From MVRE01 sp015660965 (GTDB lineage Archaea; Halobacteriota; Methanomicrobia; Methanomicrobiales; Methanospirillaceae): a stretch of DNA of 64,000 bases. Within the stretch, counting starts at the first letter, position 1. Each line of letters opens with the position of its first letter. The DNA is taken from contig JBEKCC010000002.1 of assembly GCA_050015095.1 (NCBI GenBank), positions 1 to 64,000 of the forward strand, given 5' to 3'. The notes below the pieces were generated by a model, which worked only from the letters and a program-made list of their open reading frames with translations, searched no databases and was not told where the DNA came from. Of this stretch, positions 17,923 to 26,634 are shown one piece after another. Made by a program: the position numbers and the translations under genes.

Positions 17923-18501
17923 ATGCCGGTGAAAAAGACTATGGAAAAGATCACGCTCGGCCCGATGCCGTACATGAGTGTCATGCCCACAGTGCTCGTG
18001 GGCGCAAACGTAAAGGGAAAGCCGACCTACATGACCGCTGCGTGGGCCACGGATGCTTGCATGGTGCCGCCGATGGTCTGCGTCGCGATCAACAAGGCGC
18101 GGTACACTGCAAAGGGTATCGAGGAAAACAAAACTTTCAGCCTGAACATCCCGTCCGCCAAACAGGTGGTCGAGACCGACCACTGCGGTCTCGTCTCCGG
18201 TTCGCAGGAGGATAAGTCCACGGTCTTCCGGTCGTTTTACGGGAAACTGAAAACCGCTCCCCTCGCGGAGGAGTGCCCGGTCAATATTGAGTGCAAACTC
18301 TTCAAAGCCGTTGACTGCGGGAGCCACCTGTTGTACATTGGTGAAGTCGTGGAGATCCATGCCGATAAGGAATGTGTGACGGACGGGAAACCGGATGTTA
18401 CAAAGATCAACCCGATTGTATATGCTCAATTAACCTATTTCAACGTGGGAAAACAGGTAGAGAAGGCATTCTCGGTTGGCAAGAAGTACCGAAAGAAGTA
18501 A
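17923..18501 (+). CDS. Flavin reductase family protein
   Basis: 192 residues. FMN-binding split-barrel fold: MSVMPTVLVGANVKGKPTYMTAAWATDACMVPPMVCVAIN at the N-terminus, the TFSLNIPSAKQVV strand, and a conserved ECKLFKAVDCGSHLLYIGEVV strand. Archaeal homologues are flavoproteins (Methanothermobacter FMN-binding split-barrel type) thought to reduce flavin or act as electron carriers. A hairpin-plus-T-run terminator follows immediately. Confidence 0.85.
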   Translation: MPVKKTMEKITLGPMPYMSVMPTVLVGANVKGKPTYMTAAWATDACMVPPMVCVAINKARYTAKGIEENKTFSLNIPSAKQVVETDHCGLVSGSQEDKSTVFRSFYGKLKTAPLAEECPVNIECKLFKAVDCGSHLLYIGEVVEIHADKECVTDGKPDVTKINPIVYAQLTYFNVGKQVEKAFSVGKKYRKK

Positions 18502-18502
18502 G

Positions 18503-18537
18503 TCGGGTTTTTTCTCGGAAAAACCGATCTTTTTTAC
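18503..18537 (+). terminator. Hairpin and T-run after flavin reductase gene
   Basis: Right after the stop codon, CGGGTTTTTT and AAAAACCG are inverted around CTCGG and are followed by a run of six T. This is the look of an intrinsic terminator. It merges into R3 copy c. Confidence 0.55.
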
Positions 18538-18573
18538 ATTACTTCACAGTCAAGACTGTATTACTTTAAAAAA
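18529..18573 (+). repeat. Dispersed short repeat R3, copy c
   Basis: TTTTTTACATTACTTCAC, then AGTCAAGACTGTATTAC, then TTTAAAAAA. It closely matches the inverted copy at 21648-21692 and the copy at 13097. It is located at the 3' end of the flavin reductase gene. Confidence 0.6.
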
Positions 18574-18627
18574 CGAGCAAATACAAAAACCCAAATCGTT
18601 CAAAATAAAACATCAAGGTGATTGTAG

Positions 18628-19596
18628 TTGAAAACCATTCACACCGTTAGACTCGCTGGCATCATTCTGATCGGGTACCTTCTTTTGGCAAGTAGCGCCG
18701 CTGCTGCGGTAAGTATTCAGTCATACATGGGTGATACCATCACCCTTCAAGGCTATTCGTACGAGAGCTCGACGGTCTATCTCTTTTTAACCGGACCCAA
18801 TCTTCCGGTAAATGGCGTTGCGCTGAACGATATCACCGCCCGTGCGGATCAGGGGCACTTCACCCAGGTTGACGTTGACAGCAACAGTCACTGGGTATAC
18901 AAATGGGGCACGAACTCGATGGGTGGCCGGCTTGATGACGGGATGTATACGATCTGGGTCGTGAACGGGCCAAATGACCTTTCCCACTTGAGCGAGGCCG
19001 AGTACAGCACAATCACCGTCAGTCTCGGCTCACCCGGACTCACTATCAATACACCCAGTACGCCCATGATGCCGGGGAGCATGGTCCTTTCTTCATTCCC
19101 GAATGTATCCTCTGTGGTCGTCAACGATGAATACAAGGGGAAAACACCAATGACGCTTGAAGGACTTGCCCCCGGCATGTATAACGTGACGTTCTCGCGG
19201 TTCGGGTACTATAAATTTTCCACACCGGTGAAAGTGGAATCCGGATCGGTTTCAGAAGTCACTGCGAGCCTTGTACAGGAGACCGGCGGGCTTGCGATCA
19301 ACACGAGTCCAGTCGGTGCCCGTGTCATGATTGACGGTGCGGATGCCGGCATCTCGCCGTTCATCATTACCAACCTCCCAGTAGGCAATCACACGCTTAA
19401 CGTTTCCTATGCAGGCTATATCTCACAGGAGCAACCGGTGACCGTGATCGTGAATCAGACTCGAGCGGTCAACCTCATGCTCGGTCCGGTGTCTCCCTTT
19501 TTCGGAATCCGGGCAGCAGGACTGGTACCGGCAACCCTGCTTGCAGGTGTGATTGTGGTTCTGCTTGTAGGGATGTACCGGTCACGTCACCATTAA
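18628..19596 (+). CDS. Secreted PEGA-domain surface protein
   Basis: 322 residues from TTG 18628, with AAGGTGAT upstream. Signal peptide (about 1-27, ending AAAAV). An N-terminal beta domain (about 30-140) resembles those of methanogen S-layer-associated proteins. Two PEGA repeats follow (about 148-210 and 214-282; markers VVVNDEYKGKTPMTLEGLAPG and VMIDGADAGISPFIITNLPVG). A C-terminal membrane helix and basic tail (about 298-322) complete it. Probably a cell-surface protein anchored with its domains outside. PEGA domains are common in Methanomicrobiales cell envelopes. Confidence 0.8.
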   Translation: MKTIHTVRLAGIILIGYLLLASSAAAAVSIQSYMGDTITLQGYSYESSTVYLFLTGPNLPVNGVALNDITARADQGHFTQVDVDSNSHWVYKWGTNSMGGRLDDGMYTIWVVNGPNDLSHLSEAEYSTITVSLGSPGLTINTPSTPMMPGSMVLSSFPNVSSVVVNDEYKGKTPMTLEGLAPGMYNVTFSRFGYYKFSTPVKVESGSVSEVTASLVQETGGLAINTSPVGARVMIDGADAGISPFIITNLPVGNHTLNVSYAGYISQEQPVTVIVNQTRAVNLMLGPVSPFFGIRAAGLVPATLLAGVIVVLLVGMYRSRHH

Positions 19597-19620
19597 CTGG
19601 GAGTGCGGGATGATGCAGCA

Positions 19621-19812
19621 ATGGATAGCAGCAGGATTTTCCTCAATATCGGGTTCTGGATCGTCTTCTCGTTCGCCTTCGACGCAGTGATCAGCGCCGT
19701 CTTCCCCGACCTTTCGCTGAACGCGACGATCTTCCTCTGGTTCATCGGGCTGTGCATCGGTACGCTCATTTTCAACGCGTCGTGGTACTGGCTCAGGCTT
19801 CGCCGGAGATAG
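19621..19812 (+). CDS. Small two-helix membrane protein
   Basis: 63 residues from ATG 19621, preceded by GGGATGATG; a GTG at 19603 is the alternative. Two hydrophobic segments are separated by a short polar loop, and a basic C-terminus (WLRLRRR) would sit in the cytoplasm. No family recognised. It lies 25 bases after the PEGA gene and may share its transcript. Confidence 0.5.
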   Translation: MDSSRIFLNIGFWIVFSFAFDAVISAVFPDLSLNATIFLWFIGLCIGTLIFNASWYWLRLRRR

Positions 19813-19969
19813 AATGAGGATGGCAGGCATTGGATTCGAAGATGATCCTGCAAACGTCATTTCCCGGTATATACTATCCGTTAACGCAACAGTACCCACC
19901 GGGGAAGTTTATTATGTACATACAAGTGATGATAGAGTATCAAGCCACGACACAGGGTGAACGGCAGAA

Positions 19970-20569
19970 ATGCTCAATGAATTCATCGACGAAAATATCA
20001 TCTGGATATACCTCATCATCGCATCCTCAGTTACAGTGATATTGACTGCCGTGTTCAGCCTGTCCCATGGCATCAATGAAATATTCCCCTATTTTTTCTT
20101 TGTTCCGGTGCTCTTGGTGGCATATGCCTTTCCTCAGAGGGGGGTAATGGTTACGATCACTCTTGGCTGGATTTATATTGTCTTGGTGTACGTTTTCGGA
20201 ACATTTTCTGGCCAAGTCATCGCAGTTCACACCGCCTGGTTTTTCATCTTTGTCTCTCTTGGTATTGTGATCTCGCACTATGCTCAAAGTTCCAAGATAA
20301 GCAAAAATCAGGTCGAACAACTAAAGAAGGAAGCATTCCGGCAAATTGAACTCAACATGGAACAATTTGCAGTCCTCGAAGACCAGATCAGAAATCCTCT
20401 GCAGGCCATTATGCTGGATACCGATACGGTTGATGATAAAGTAAAGGCTCTTGTCTCAGAACAGGTGAAAACGATCGAAAAAATTCTCGACACGCTTGAT
20501 GAGGAGTATTTAGAGTCTGAAAAGGTCAGGAAATTTTTACGAAAATATTATGGTTTCGGCAAAAAATAG
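19970..20569 (+). CDS. Membrane protein with degenerate histidine-kinase dimerisation helix
   Basis: 199 residues. Four or so membrane helices (about 8-105), then a coiled cytoplasmic segment containing VLEDQIRNPLQAIML (about 135-149). That resembles the H-box HELRNPL of sensor kinases, but Asp-Gln stands where His-Glu should be, and no ATP-binding domain follows. It probably acts as a membrane sensor or dimerisation partner without kinase activity. The kinase-like gene at 20715 lies 145 bases downstream on the same strand, which suggests they work together. Confidence 0.6.
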   Translation: MLNEFIDENIIWIYLIIASSVTVILTAVFSLSHGINEIFPYFFFVPVLLVAYAFPQRGVMVTITLGWIYIVLVYVFGTFSGQVIAVHTAWFFIFVSLGIVISHYAQSSKISKNQVEQLKKEAFRQIELNMEQFAVLEDQIRNPLQAIMLDTDTVDDKVKALVSEQVKTIEKILDTLDEEYLESEKVRKFLRKYYGFGKK

Positions 20570-20714
20570 AGTTCATTTAAAGAGATTTCTCGCTCATGCG
20601 TCATTTTTATGTATAAATCGGCATAAAATGCATTTATAGGTCATTAAACAATAAATACTCAGATAATTTGCCACAAAATTATTGAAACAATGAAAAATAA
20701 ATAGTATTGAGGAA

Positions 20715-21623
20715 ATGGACATGACAGATGGTCAAAAAAAGTATCCCATGCCATATTTTAAGGTACTTCGTGACCTCGCGATTATTATCATCCTTTCATT
20801 TGTTGTCTATGTCATTGCCTCCAGAATGAATCTGGCAGAATCAGCATTCCAGTATGTTCAGAAATATGAAACCATGCAGCTGGATGAACTCTTCATTGTT
20901 GCCATTTTTCTTGTGGTCTGTCTTGCGATCTTTGCAGTCCGGTTATGGAAGGAACTGAAGCACCGTACACAGGAATGTAACAGTATTGAAAATGCGCTTG
21001 AGAATGCAAACACAAAACTCCTCCTTTTAAACAGTATCACTCGGCAGGATGTCCTCAACGAACTGACTGAAATATCCGGAGATCTTGATCGTACCGAACA
21101 GAGACCACTTATCACCAAGGTAAAAGCGGCAATTAACCGTATCCGCAGGCAGATAAAATTCGTTAAAGAGTACCAAGATATCGGAGTCAATAAACCCGAA
21201 TGGCAGAATGTGGCAGACACCATAACGAGGGCAAGAGTCGGGGTGGATCTTGGTAAAGTGGCACTGGACATCGATGTCCGCAATGTGGAAATTTACGCCG
21301 ACCGGCTCCTGGAGAAGGCCATGTATTACATGATTGATAACGCGCTTCGGCATGGCGGGGAGAAATTGACCAGGATTCGGTTCTACGACCGGAAGGCAGA
21401 GAACGATTTTGTCCTTATCTACGAGGACGATGGTATGGGAATACCTTACGATATGAAAGGACATTTGTTTCCCAAGGAATACGGGCATCATACCGGTTAC
21501 GGGCTGATGCTGGTGAAAGAGACCCTTGGGGTTACCGGTATCAGTATCAGAGAGATCGGTATTCCGGGCAGAGGGGCCAAGTTTGAGATCCATATCCCCA
21601 AGGGAGCGTACCGGCGCATCTGA
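20715..21623 (+). CDS. Membrane histidine-kinase-like protein lacking the phospho-acceptor His
   Basis: 302 residues. Two membrane helices (about 20-37 and 59-77), a coiled coil (about 78-105), then ITRQDVLNEL (108-117). In methanogen sensor kinases the matching segment usually reads ITRHDxLNQL, so Gln111 replaces the acceptor His. The ATPase domain looks intact: N box YMIDNALRHGG (Asn209), G1 EDDGMGIP, G2 HTGYGLMLV. It may phosphorylate nothing itself, act in trans, or serve as an ATP-dependent switch. It follows a membrane protein that has also lost its acceptor His. Confidence 0.75.
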   Translation: MDMTDGQKKYPMPYFKVLRDLAIIIILSFVVYVIASRMNLAESAFQYVQKYETMQLDELFIVAIFLVVCLAIFAVRLWKELKHRTQECNSIENALENANTKLLLLNSITRQDVLNELTEISGDLDRTEQRPLITKVKAAINRIRRQIKFVKEYQDIGVNKPEWQNVADTITRARVGVDLGKVALDIDVRNVEIYADRLLEKAMYYMIDNALRHGGEKLTRIRFYDRKAENDFVLIYEDDGMGIPYDMKGHLFPKEYGHHTGYGLMLVKETLGVTGISIREIGIPGRGAKFEIHIPKGAYRRI

Positions 21624-21647
21624 TTTTTTACGGTCGGCCAAAATTCT

Positions 21648-21692
21648 TTTTTATTAATAATACAGTGTTGACCATGAAGTAATGTAAAAAAT
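21648..21692 (-). repeat. Dispersed short repeat R3, copy d (inverted)
   Basis: On the minus strand: TTTTTTACATTACTTCA, then TGGTCAACACTGTATTATT, then AATAAAAAA. It lies 25 bases beyond the stop of the kinase-like gene, in the gap between two convergent genes. Confidence 0.6.
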
Positions 21693-21847
21693 TGTCAGAT
21701 ACAACCTTTTGTATCATCCCGCAGTCCGGGCACATCCACCTCACCATTAGAGATTTATTTTCTCCGCTGTCAGGACTTGTTCGTTATAACAAAAGTAAGA
21801 ATCATGACAATTACCAGCGCAAAGACTGGTATGAGATAGTGGCAGCC

Positions 21848-22549
21848 TTACGGTGTTTTGCGGGCCAGCTCCTCCATCAGTTCCACCTGGATATTCTGAA
21901 TTTCCAGGAGTCTTTGCCCTTGGCCCGTCAGAAGATGATCAATTTTCTTATGGAGCCGGTGAATTTCAAGTTCCGTATGGATGCTCACCTGATAATCACG
22001 TTCGGCATGGAGACGGTCTCTCATTTCCTGCCGGTTCTGGCTCATGATAATGACTGGAGCCTGAACAGCGGCAAGGGCCGAAAGGAGAAGATTGAGCAGG
22101 ATATAGGGATACGGGTCGAATGGCCTGAATAGTAAAATAAAGGTGTTCAGGGCGACCCACAAGAAAATTACGACTGTAAACACCGCGATAAATGACCAGC
22201 TACCGGCAAAATCGGCGATTTTGTCGGCCAGATGTTCGCCAAAGGTCAGCTCCTTCTCAAATTCGACATTGATATTTCCGGGGAGATGATCCTCTTCTTT
22301 CACGCCGTGTTTGTCAGGCTCTTCGAGTGAGGCATACTCATTTTTCTCCTTCTCCAGAACATCCCGGAGATAATCCATCCTGAACCGGTTGAGGTCAGCA
22401 TGACAGATGTACCCTTCGGGTGACCACGCCGGATGTTCCTTCACGATTACATCCACGATCGATGCACGAATCAACTCCGCAGGCACAAGGTCGTTTTCTC
22501 TCTTGTGGTCCCCGCAAATCTGGCAGGGAAATGTTTCCTGATCAGCCAT
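21848..22549 (-). CDS. DUF1003 membrane protein
   Basis: 233 residues from ATG 22549 (a TTG 18 bases upstream is weaker). The N-terminus has a zinc-type CQICGDHK and a second CH pair (YICHADLNRFR). The DUF1003 core follows: LADKIADFAGSWSFIAVFTVVIFLWVALNTF, FDPYPYILLNLLLSALAAVQAPVIIMSQNRQ, then a long coiled tail with RDYQVSIHTELEIHRLHKKID. Two membrane helices, with the termini probably cytoplasmic. The molecular function of DUF1003 is not established. Confidence 0.85.
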   Translation of the reverse strand: MADQETFPCQICGDHKRENDLVPAELIRASIVDVIVKEHPAWSPEGYICHADLNRFRMDYLRDVLEKEKNEYASLEEPDKHGVKEEDHLPGNINVEFEKELTFGEHLADKIADFAGSWSFIAVFTVVIFLWVALNTFILLFRPFDPYPYILLNLLLSALAAVQAPVIIMSQNRQEMRDRLHAERDYQVSIHTELEIHRLHKKIDHLLTGQGQRLLEIQNIQVELMEELARKTP

Positions 22550-22680
22550 CCCCTTTTCCTCTTCCAACCTCTATGGATCTGCAATCAATATATAGGGAAA
22601 GGACGAACAGGTGCAGGTTGGAGACCCCTGATTAGTTGCCAAGCCATTTCTTATAAGAACCCGAATTATCCGAAGTCTAT

Positions 22681-23286
22681 TCATTCCATCCCGATCATCG
22701 CGCCATACTTTGTATACACTTCCTTAACGAGCTCCCCGGCCTTCGGGTTACTCCAGTCGTGCATCCATTCCGATACAAGCGACTCAAGCGTAATAGGAAT
22801 TACCCCGACCTGAAGCATTCGTTTGATGCCGAATTTATGAGCGTCCACCGTGGAATCACCGGCAGCATCCATTAATCCATACACTTCATACCCCTCTCTC
22901 AATGCATGGATCGCGGTATAGGCAAAGCACATACTTGTCCACAATCCAGAAACAACGAGTTTTTTCCTGCCGGTCTTCTTGAACGCATTCCACGTTCGTT
23001 CATCTTCAAACGCGTCAAAACTCGGTATCGTTCGGGCAATAGCTTCCTGATTCGAGAATAACTTGGTAATTTCAGGTATAAATGCCCCAAGATTCTGGGG
23101 ATTAATTGCTGACAAAACCACCGGAATTCCCAAGATGCTTGCAGCTTTTGCCGCACAGACTGCTGCATTCTTGATGATCGTTTTATCACCCGAAGCTACG
23201 CCTTTAAACATCGCGGATTGGTAATCTACCAGAACCAATACGCTGTTCTTATCAGTCAACAATTCTAGTTTTCCGTCTTTTATCAT
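22681..23286 (-). CDS. Isochorismatase-fold cysteine hydrolase
   Basis: 201 residues from ATG 23286, with GGTGAC upstream. The YcaC-like fold is clear: VLVLVDYQSAMFKGV with the catalytic Asp near residue 21, the KKLVVSGLWTSMCFAYTA strand with the nucleophilic Cys, and GYEVYGLMDAAGDST. The family hydrolyses amides or related small molecules. The substrate is unknown here. Single gene with no obvious partner. Confidence 0.85.
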   Translation of the reverse strand: MIKDGKLELLTDKNSVLVLVDYQSAMFKGVASGDKTIIKNAAVCAAKAASILGIPVVLSAINPQNLGAFIPEITKLFSNQEAIARTIPSFDAFEDERTWNAFKKTGRKKLVVSGLWTSMCFAYTAIHALREGYEVYGLMDAAGDSTVDAHKFGIKRMLQVGVIPITLESLVSEWMHDWSNPKAGELVKEVYTKYGAMIGME

Positions 23287-23394
23287 TTTTGTCACCCACC
23301 GTTTTTAATTGAATATAGTCCAGAACATCATTATATAATAACCGGGGTAAACTACCGGTTTAACCCCTAATTTTCTCAATCTATTCGACAATCC

Positions 23395-23667
23395 TCACTG
23401 TTGAAACTCGAAGTTGATACCGCCAACCCATTTGGCAAACACATTATACAGGAATCCATAGACAACCGCCGAGATAAATCCACACACCGCACCAAGAAAC
23501 GGGATGAGGATAATAAGGGCAATTCCCGCAAATGCACCTACGGTAACAAAACCACGGTGAAAACCTATTACAGCCGCAATAATTGCCCCCACAAGTCCAA
23601 AAACCACACCAAACAGTGTGTTGATCTTTGCCAGTGACATTAGGTCAACACTCTTCAAAATGGGCAT
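23395..23667 (-). CDS. Small archaeal membrane protein (two to three helices)
   Basis: 90 residues from ATG 23667, which has GAGGGATT upstream; another ATG lies at 23697. An opening KSVDLMSLAKINTLFGVVFGLVGAIIAAVIG and closing VVYGFLYNVFAKWVGGINFEF are typical of a family of short methanogen membrane proteins with a conserved GFLYN...KWVGGI end. Function unknown. Confidence 0.65.
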   Translation of the reverse strand: MPILKSVDLMSLAKINTLFGVVFGLVGAIIAAVIGFHRGFVTVGAFAGIALIILIPFLGAVCGFISAVVYGFLYNVFAKWVGGINFEFQQ

Positions 23668-23730
23668 ATGTAATCCCTCGATTCGTGTATTAGTCATGAG
23701 AGTATTAAGGATGCGGTTGTTCCCACGCCG

Positions 23731-23774
23731 TTCACGAGATCATTTTTGATAAGTCCTGTTAACGTAACAGCACC
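23731..23774 (+). repeat. Repeat R1, partial right-end copy
   Basis: ATCATTTTTGATAAGTCC followed by TGTTAACGTAACAGCACC matches the right half of R1 copies. The left half is absent. It lies upstream of the gene at 23945. Confidence 0.5.
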
Positions 23775-23944
23775 ATTAAAGGTAATATTTATTTATTGTC
23801 CCGCTGATGCTGGGTTACTCTCGTATCGATATAAAAAATTTATTATATGTGATTATACTATTTTTAAAAAGATCATATTAGGGAAACAAAGAACTGGATT
23901 TGCAAGAATGATGAACGTATTTCAGGGAAACTGGGGTGTTTTAC

Positions 23945-24520
23945 ATGGATGATATAACTTCACGGGATGATGAAAAAGGCCGGGAACTGGCGCGGGAAAA
24001 GGGACGGAAAGAGGGACAGGAAGAGGAACGTGCACGGGAAAAGCGAAAGGGTAGTTTGGGAACAAGGATAAAGATCGTCATCTCCCTTGTTGTTCTTGTC
24101 ATCATTGTAGCTGGGGTAGCTTTTCTGATGATATCTGTATCGGTCACGAATGTATCACCAACTGACTCGTTACCCTTCACTACCACGTATGGTGTTTCGT
24201 TCCCAGAAGGCCAGACAATAACAATCGGGAACACGCACATCAATGTTCTCTCGTACCAGAACGAGTTAATCTCGGATATTGATGGCAACCGGGAGAAACT
24301 TGTGGTGGGAGATGATAGGAGTATGTTAGAACGGCGTGCAGTGATCACTACACTCGGTGCAATCACGCTTATGGATACCAACTTCCAGATAAACCTTAAG
24401 TACAAAGGTGATCGGGATAACCGGGCATACTTTGATATGGCGGTACATACCTCACGACAGGTACCGGATATGCTTCTCAGACAGCTGCTTCCACGTGAGA
24501 TAGATGCACGACCCATATGA
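23945..24520 (+). CDS. Single-pass membrane protein with extracellular domain, unknown
   Basis: 191 residues from ATG 23945. A highly charged cytosolic start full of Glu/Arg/Lys (about 5-38) is probably helical. One membrane helix (about 42-65) and an outer beta-rich domain follow. No family recognised. The end lies 13 bases before the lipoprotein gene at 24534, so the two are likely one operon. Confidence 0.55.
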   Translation: MDDITSRDDEKGRELAREKGRKEGQEEERAREKRKGSLGTRIKIVISLVVLVIIVAGVAFLMISVSVTNVSPTDSLPFTTTYGVSFPEGQTITIGNTHINVLSYQNELISDIDGNREKLVVGDDRSMLERRAVITTLGAITLMDTNFQINLKYKGDRDNRAYFDMAVHTSRQVPDMLLRQLLPREIDARPI

Positions 24521-24533
24521 GCGGAGAAATTGT

Positions 24534-25220
24534 ATGAAATTCATTTTCACAATCGCAGTTTTTGGAGTACTGTTCTTTGTACTCCTATCCTCGGGATGCA
24601 CCAGTACATCCCCGCCAGTCCAGACACAGACATCTGTTCCTACCACGGCAGTAGTGATTCTATCGCCAACCCCAACTGCAGTACCATATCCGAATGCTAT
24701 GGCCCTGAATGAGTACGCCACCTTCGGGAGTGGGAATGAACAGGGCAAGGCAACCGTGTACCGGTACGCGGTGAAACCGAACTACAACTGGACGTCACCG
24801 GAATGGAATAGCCCCCAACAACAGCCAACGGAATCCGGACTGCTTAATGTCGAGCGTGGCCACAATATTCAGAAACCACAGGTAGGTAACACCTTCCTGT
24901 TCATATACGTCCGTGTCACGAATACTGGTAAAAATAACGTATATGTTCCTTCAGCAAAACAGTTCGTAGTGTTCAGTGACGGGAAGGTGTACAATTATAC
25001 ATCCATCTACAATCCTGATGTGATTATTGACAAAGTTTTTGGGACACAATATGATTACGCGATCGGGGCTGGCGGAAAAGTCGGGTATATCCTACCGGGC
25101 GAGAGCAACAGTGCAGATGGATACCTCATCTATGAGATACCTGCCCCGTTCTCTCCTGCCACCACCTATGTAGTGTGCAACCTCGACTCTAAGAATCAGG
25201 TAGCTTGGAAACTTGGTTGA
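24534..25220 (+). CDS. Secreted lipoprotein, DUF4352-like (paralogue of 2426-3154)
   Basis: 228 residues from ATG 24534, chosen because MKFIFTIAVFGVLFFVLLSSGC is a complete lipoprotein signal. Thr/Pro linker, then a beta-sandwich: YRYAVKPNYNWTSPEW, GNTFLFIYVRVTNTGKNNVYVPS, LPGESNSADGYLIYEIP. The last motif and overall order match the lipoprotein at 2426-3154. It is downstream of, and close to, a single-pass membrane protein gene. It lacks the shared lipoprotein promoter element. Confidence 0.75.
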   Translation: MKFIFTIAVFGVLFFVLLSSGCTSTSPPVQTQTSVPTTAVVILSPTPTAVPYPNAMALNEYATFGSGNEQGKATVYRYAVKPNYNWTSPEWNSPQQQPTESGLLNVERGHNIQKPQVGNTFLFIYVRVTNTGKNNVYVPSAKQFVVFSDGKVYNYTSIYNPDVIIDKVFGTQYDYAIGAGGKVGYILPGESNSADGYLIYEIPAPFSPATTYVVCNLDSKNQVAWKLG

Positions 25221-25334
25221 CCGGGGATGTTCCTGTTCACTACCTTTTTTATTCACCATCGTTTTTAGAGGAACCGGTGGGAGATTTCTGTATATTCCCC
25301 ATGTGCAGAGCTAACAACATGGAGTGTGAAGCCG

Positions 25335-25850
25335 ATGGACGAAAAAACTAAGGACCAGATCTTCATTCTCATCATCGGAATCCTCATCGGTGGGAGCCTG
25401 TACCTTGCCAACTCGCTTATCCTCTGGAACACATCTGTGAACAAGGACAAGAGCGAAATCGCCGAAGGTCTCTATCTCGACGTCTCGTCGATCGAGAACT
25501 ACCTCGCCACCGCAGACCGGGAATTCCTCGCAAACCCCGATGACAAGTATATCTTCGTCCAGGCCACCCCGCTCTACCCGGACAACGGCCTGTACTTCGC
25601 CTACCTGCGAGACATCCCCAAGATGGACCGGAAGATTGCACAGGATACGTTCACGTTCTATAATCACCTGTTGTTGGCGGAGCGGGACCGGAGCCTGATC
25701 TTCGAGATCCAGCGGCTGGGAGATATGCGGGAACTCACCTCCGCAGAGCGGAGACGACAGCAGATCCTGACCCAGAGTGCCGCCAGCGAAGTGAACATGT
25801 CGGTGAGTCTTCTGCCCCCCCTGAAACGGGAGCTGGACGCTGCGACCTGA
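25335..25850 (+). CDS. Single-pass membrane protein, unknown
   Basis: 171 residues from ATG 25335 (a GTG at 25326 is possible). One N-terminal membrane helix (about 8-28) is followed by a mostly helical outer domain with FYNHLLLAERDRSLIFEIQRLG and a Gln/Arg-rich amphipathic end. G+C content is higher than in the lipoprotein genes beside it. No family recognised. Confidence 0.55.
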   Translation: MDEKTKDQIFILIIGILIGGSLYLANSLILWNTSVNKDKSEIAEGLYLDVSSIENYLATADREFLANPDDKYIFVQATPLYPDNGLYFAYLRDIPKMDRKIAQDTFTFYNHLLLAERDRSLIFEIQRLGDMRELTSAERRRQQILTQSAASEVNMSVSLLPPLKRELDAAT

Positions 25851-25909
25851 TATGAATCGCAATCTCCCTCGTTCTGTTGTGGTACGAGCCATACCCTCCT
25901 ACCGCGAGC

Positions 25910-25949
25910 GGCCACGAAGACTTTTGTCAATAATCCCACGGCATTACAC
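25910..25949 (+). pseudogene. Scrap of a slipin gene
   Basis: Forty bases match the slipin gene at 16856-16895 with two mismatches. In the same frame they encode TKTFVNNPTALH, against AKTYVNNPTALH in the intact gene. Nothing else of a slipin is visible on either side, so this is a remnant of a lost copy or of a recombination event. Confidence 0.6.
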
Positions 25950-26006
25950 GAGCGTGCCCCGACACTTTCGCCGGGTTTAATATTTCCTGAATTGATCATT
26001 AAGTGG

Positions 26007-26477
26007 ATGAACGCAAAGGTACTTGCCCTCCTCCTAATCTACTTGGCAACGATTGCAGTCGCAGGGTGTACTTCCGGCTCTCAGGTAAAAGATCAGCCAG
26101 CACAGACGACCTCGGTAAAACTCGAAGCTTCTCCGGAGCGGTACTCCTTGGTCATGTCCTCAACACCTGGCGTCAGACTCTCCGTCAATACCACCGGCTT
26201 TACCCCTTCGGATGCGCAATTCCGGTGGTCTGCGGACTATGGGCACTTCTTTTCATGGAATGCACCGGATTTCCGTATCAATGAGCTTGGAAACCCGGTC
26301 CTAAACAACGGTCAAACGATCTACTGGGGATTTACGGAAAACCCCTCGTCCACAAAGGATCCCGTAACCGTAACGGTTGTGGCAGAGGACCTCAGATCCG
26401 GTACGGTTTTGGGAACCTCTACCGTCACCTTACGCTGGGACGGGAATTACACGGTGTACGTCCAGGATACGATATAA
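26007..26477 (+). CDS. Secreted lipoprotein, unknown
   Basis: 156 residues from ATG 26007. Lipoprotein signal MNAKVLALLLIYLATIAVAGC. The mature part is beta-rich with Ig-like character (VRLSVNTTGFTPSDAQFRWSADYGHF, DPVTVTVVAEDL, TSTVTLRWDGNYTVYV), similar to small exported proteins of methanogens. Function unknown. It lies just after the slipin scrap. Confidence 0.65.
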   Translation: MNAKVLALLLIYLATIAVAGCTSGSQVKDQPAQTTSVKLEASPERYSLVMSSTPGVRLSVNTTGFTPSDAQFRWSADYGHFFSWNAPDFRINELGNPVLNNGQTIYWGFTENPSSTKDPVTVTVVAEDLRSGTVLGTSTVTLRWDGNYTVYVQDTI

Positions 26478-26487
26478 ATTTTTTAAA

Positions 26488-26575
26488 AAAAATTACACCA
26501 GTGAAAGCCTCGCGTTCGGTTGCGCAACTTTCAACCCGTCTGTTCTCGTGATTTCTCGCGGTTCCTCTTTCCCTG
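26488..26575 (+). repeat. Dispersed repeat R4, copy b
   Basis: Begins AAATTACACCAGTGAAAGC and contains TTCTCGTGATTTCTCGCGG. It matches R4 copy a at 13136-13219 with substitutions and small indels. It starts about 10 bases after the lipoprotein stop. Confidence 0.5.
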
Positions 26576-26634
26576 ATAATATCATAAGTGAATACGTTAA
26601 GATAAGAACGAAAACGAAAAAAAATTGATTTGGA

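Noticed and set aside
19871..19898. Further R1 copy (CCGTTAACGCAACAGTACC)
   Set aside because: Only about 20 bases match the R1 right end; could be chance.
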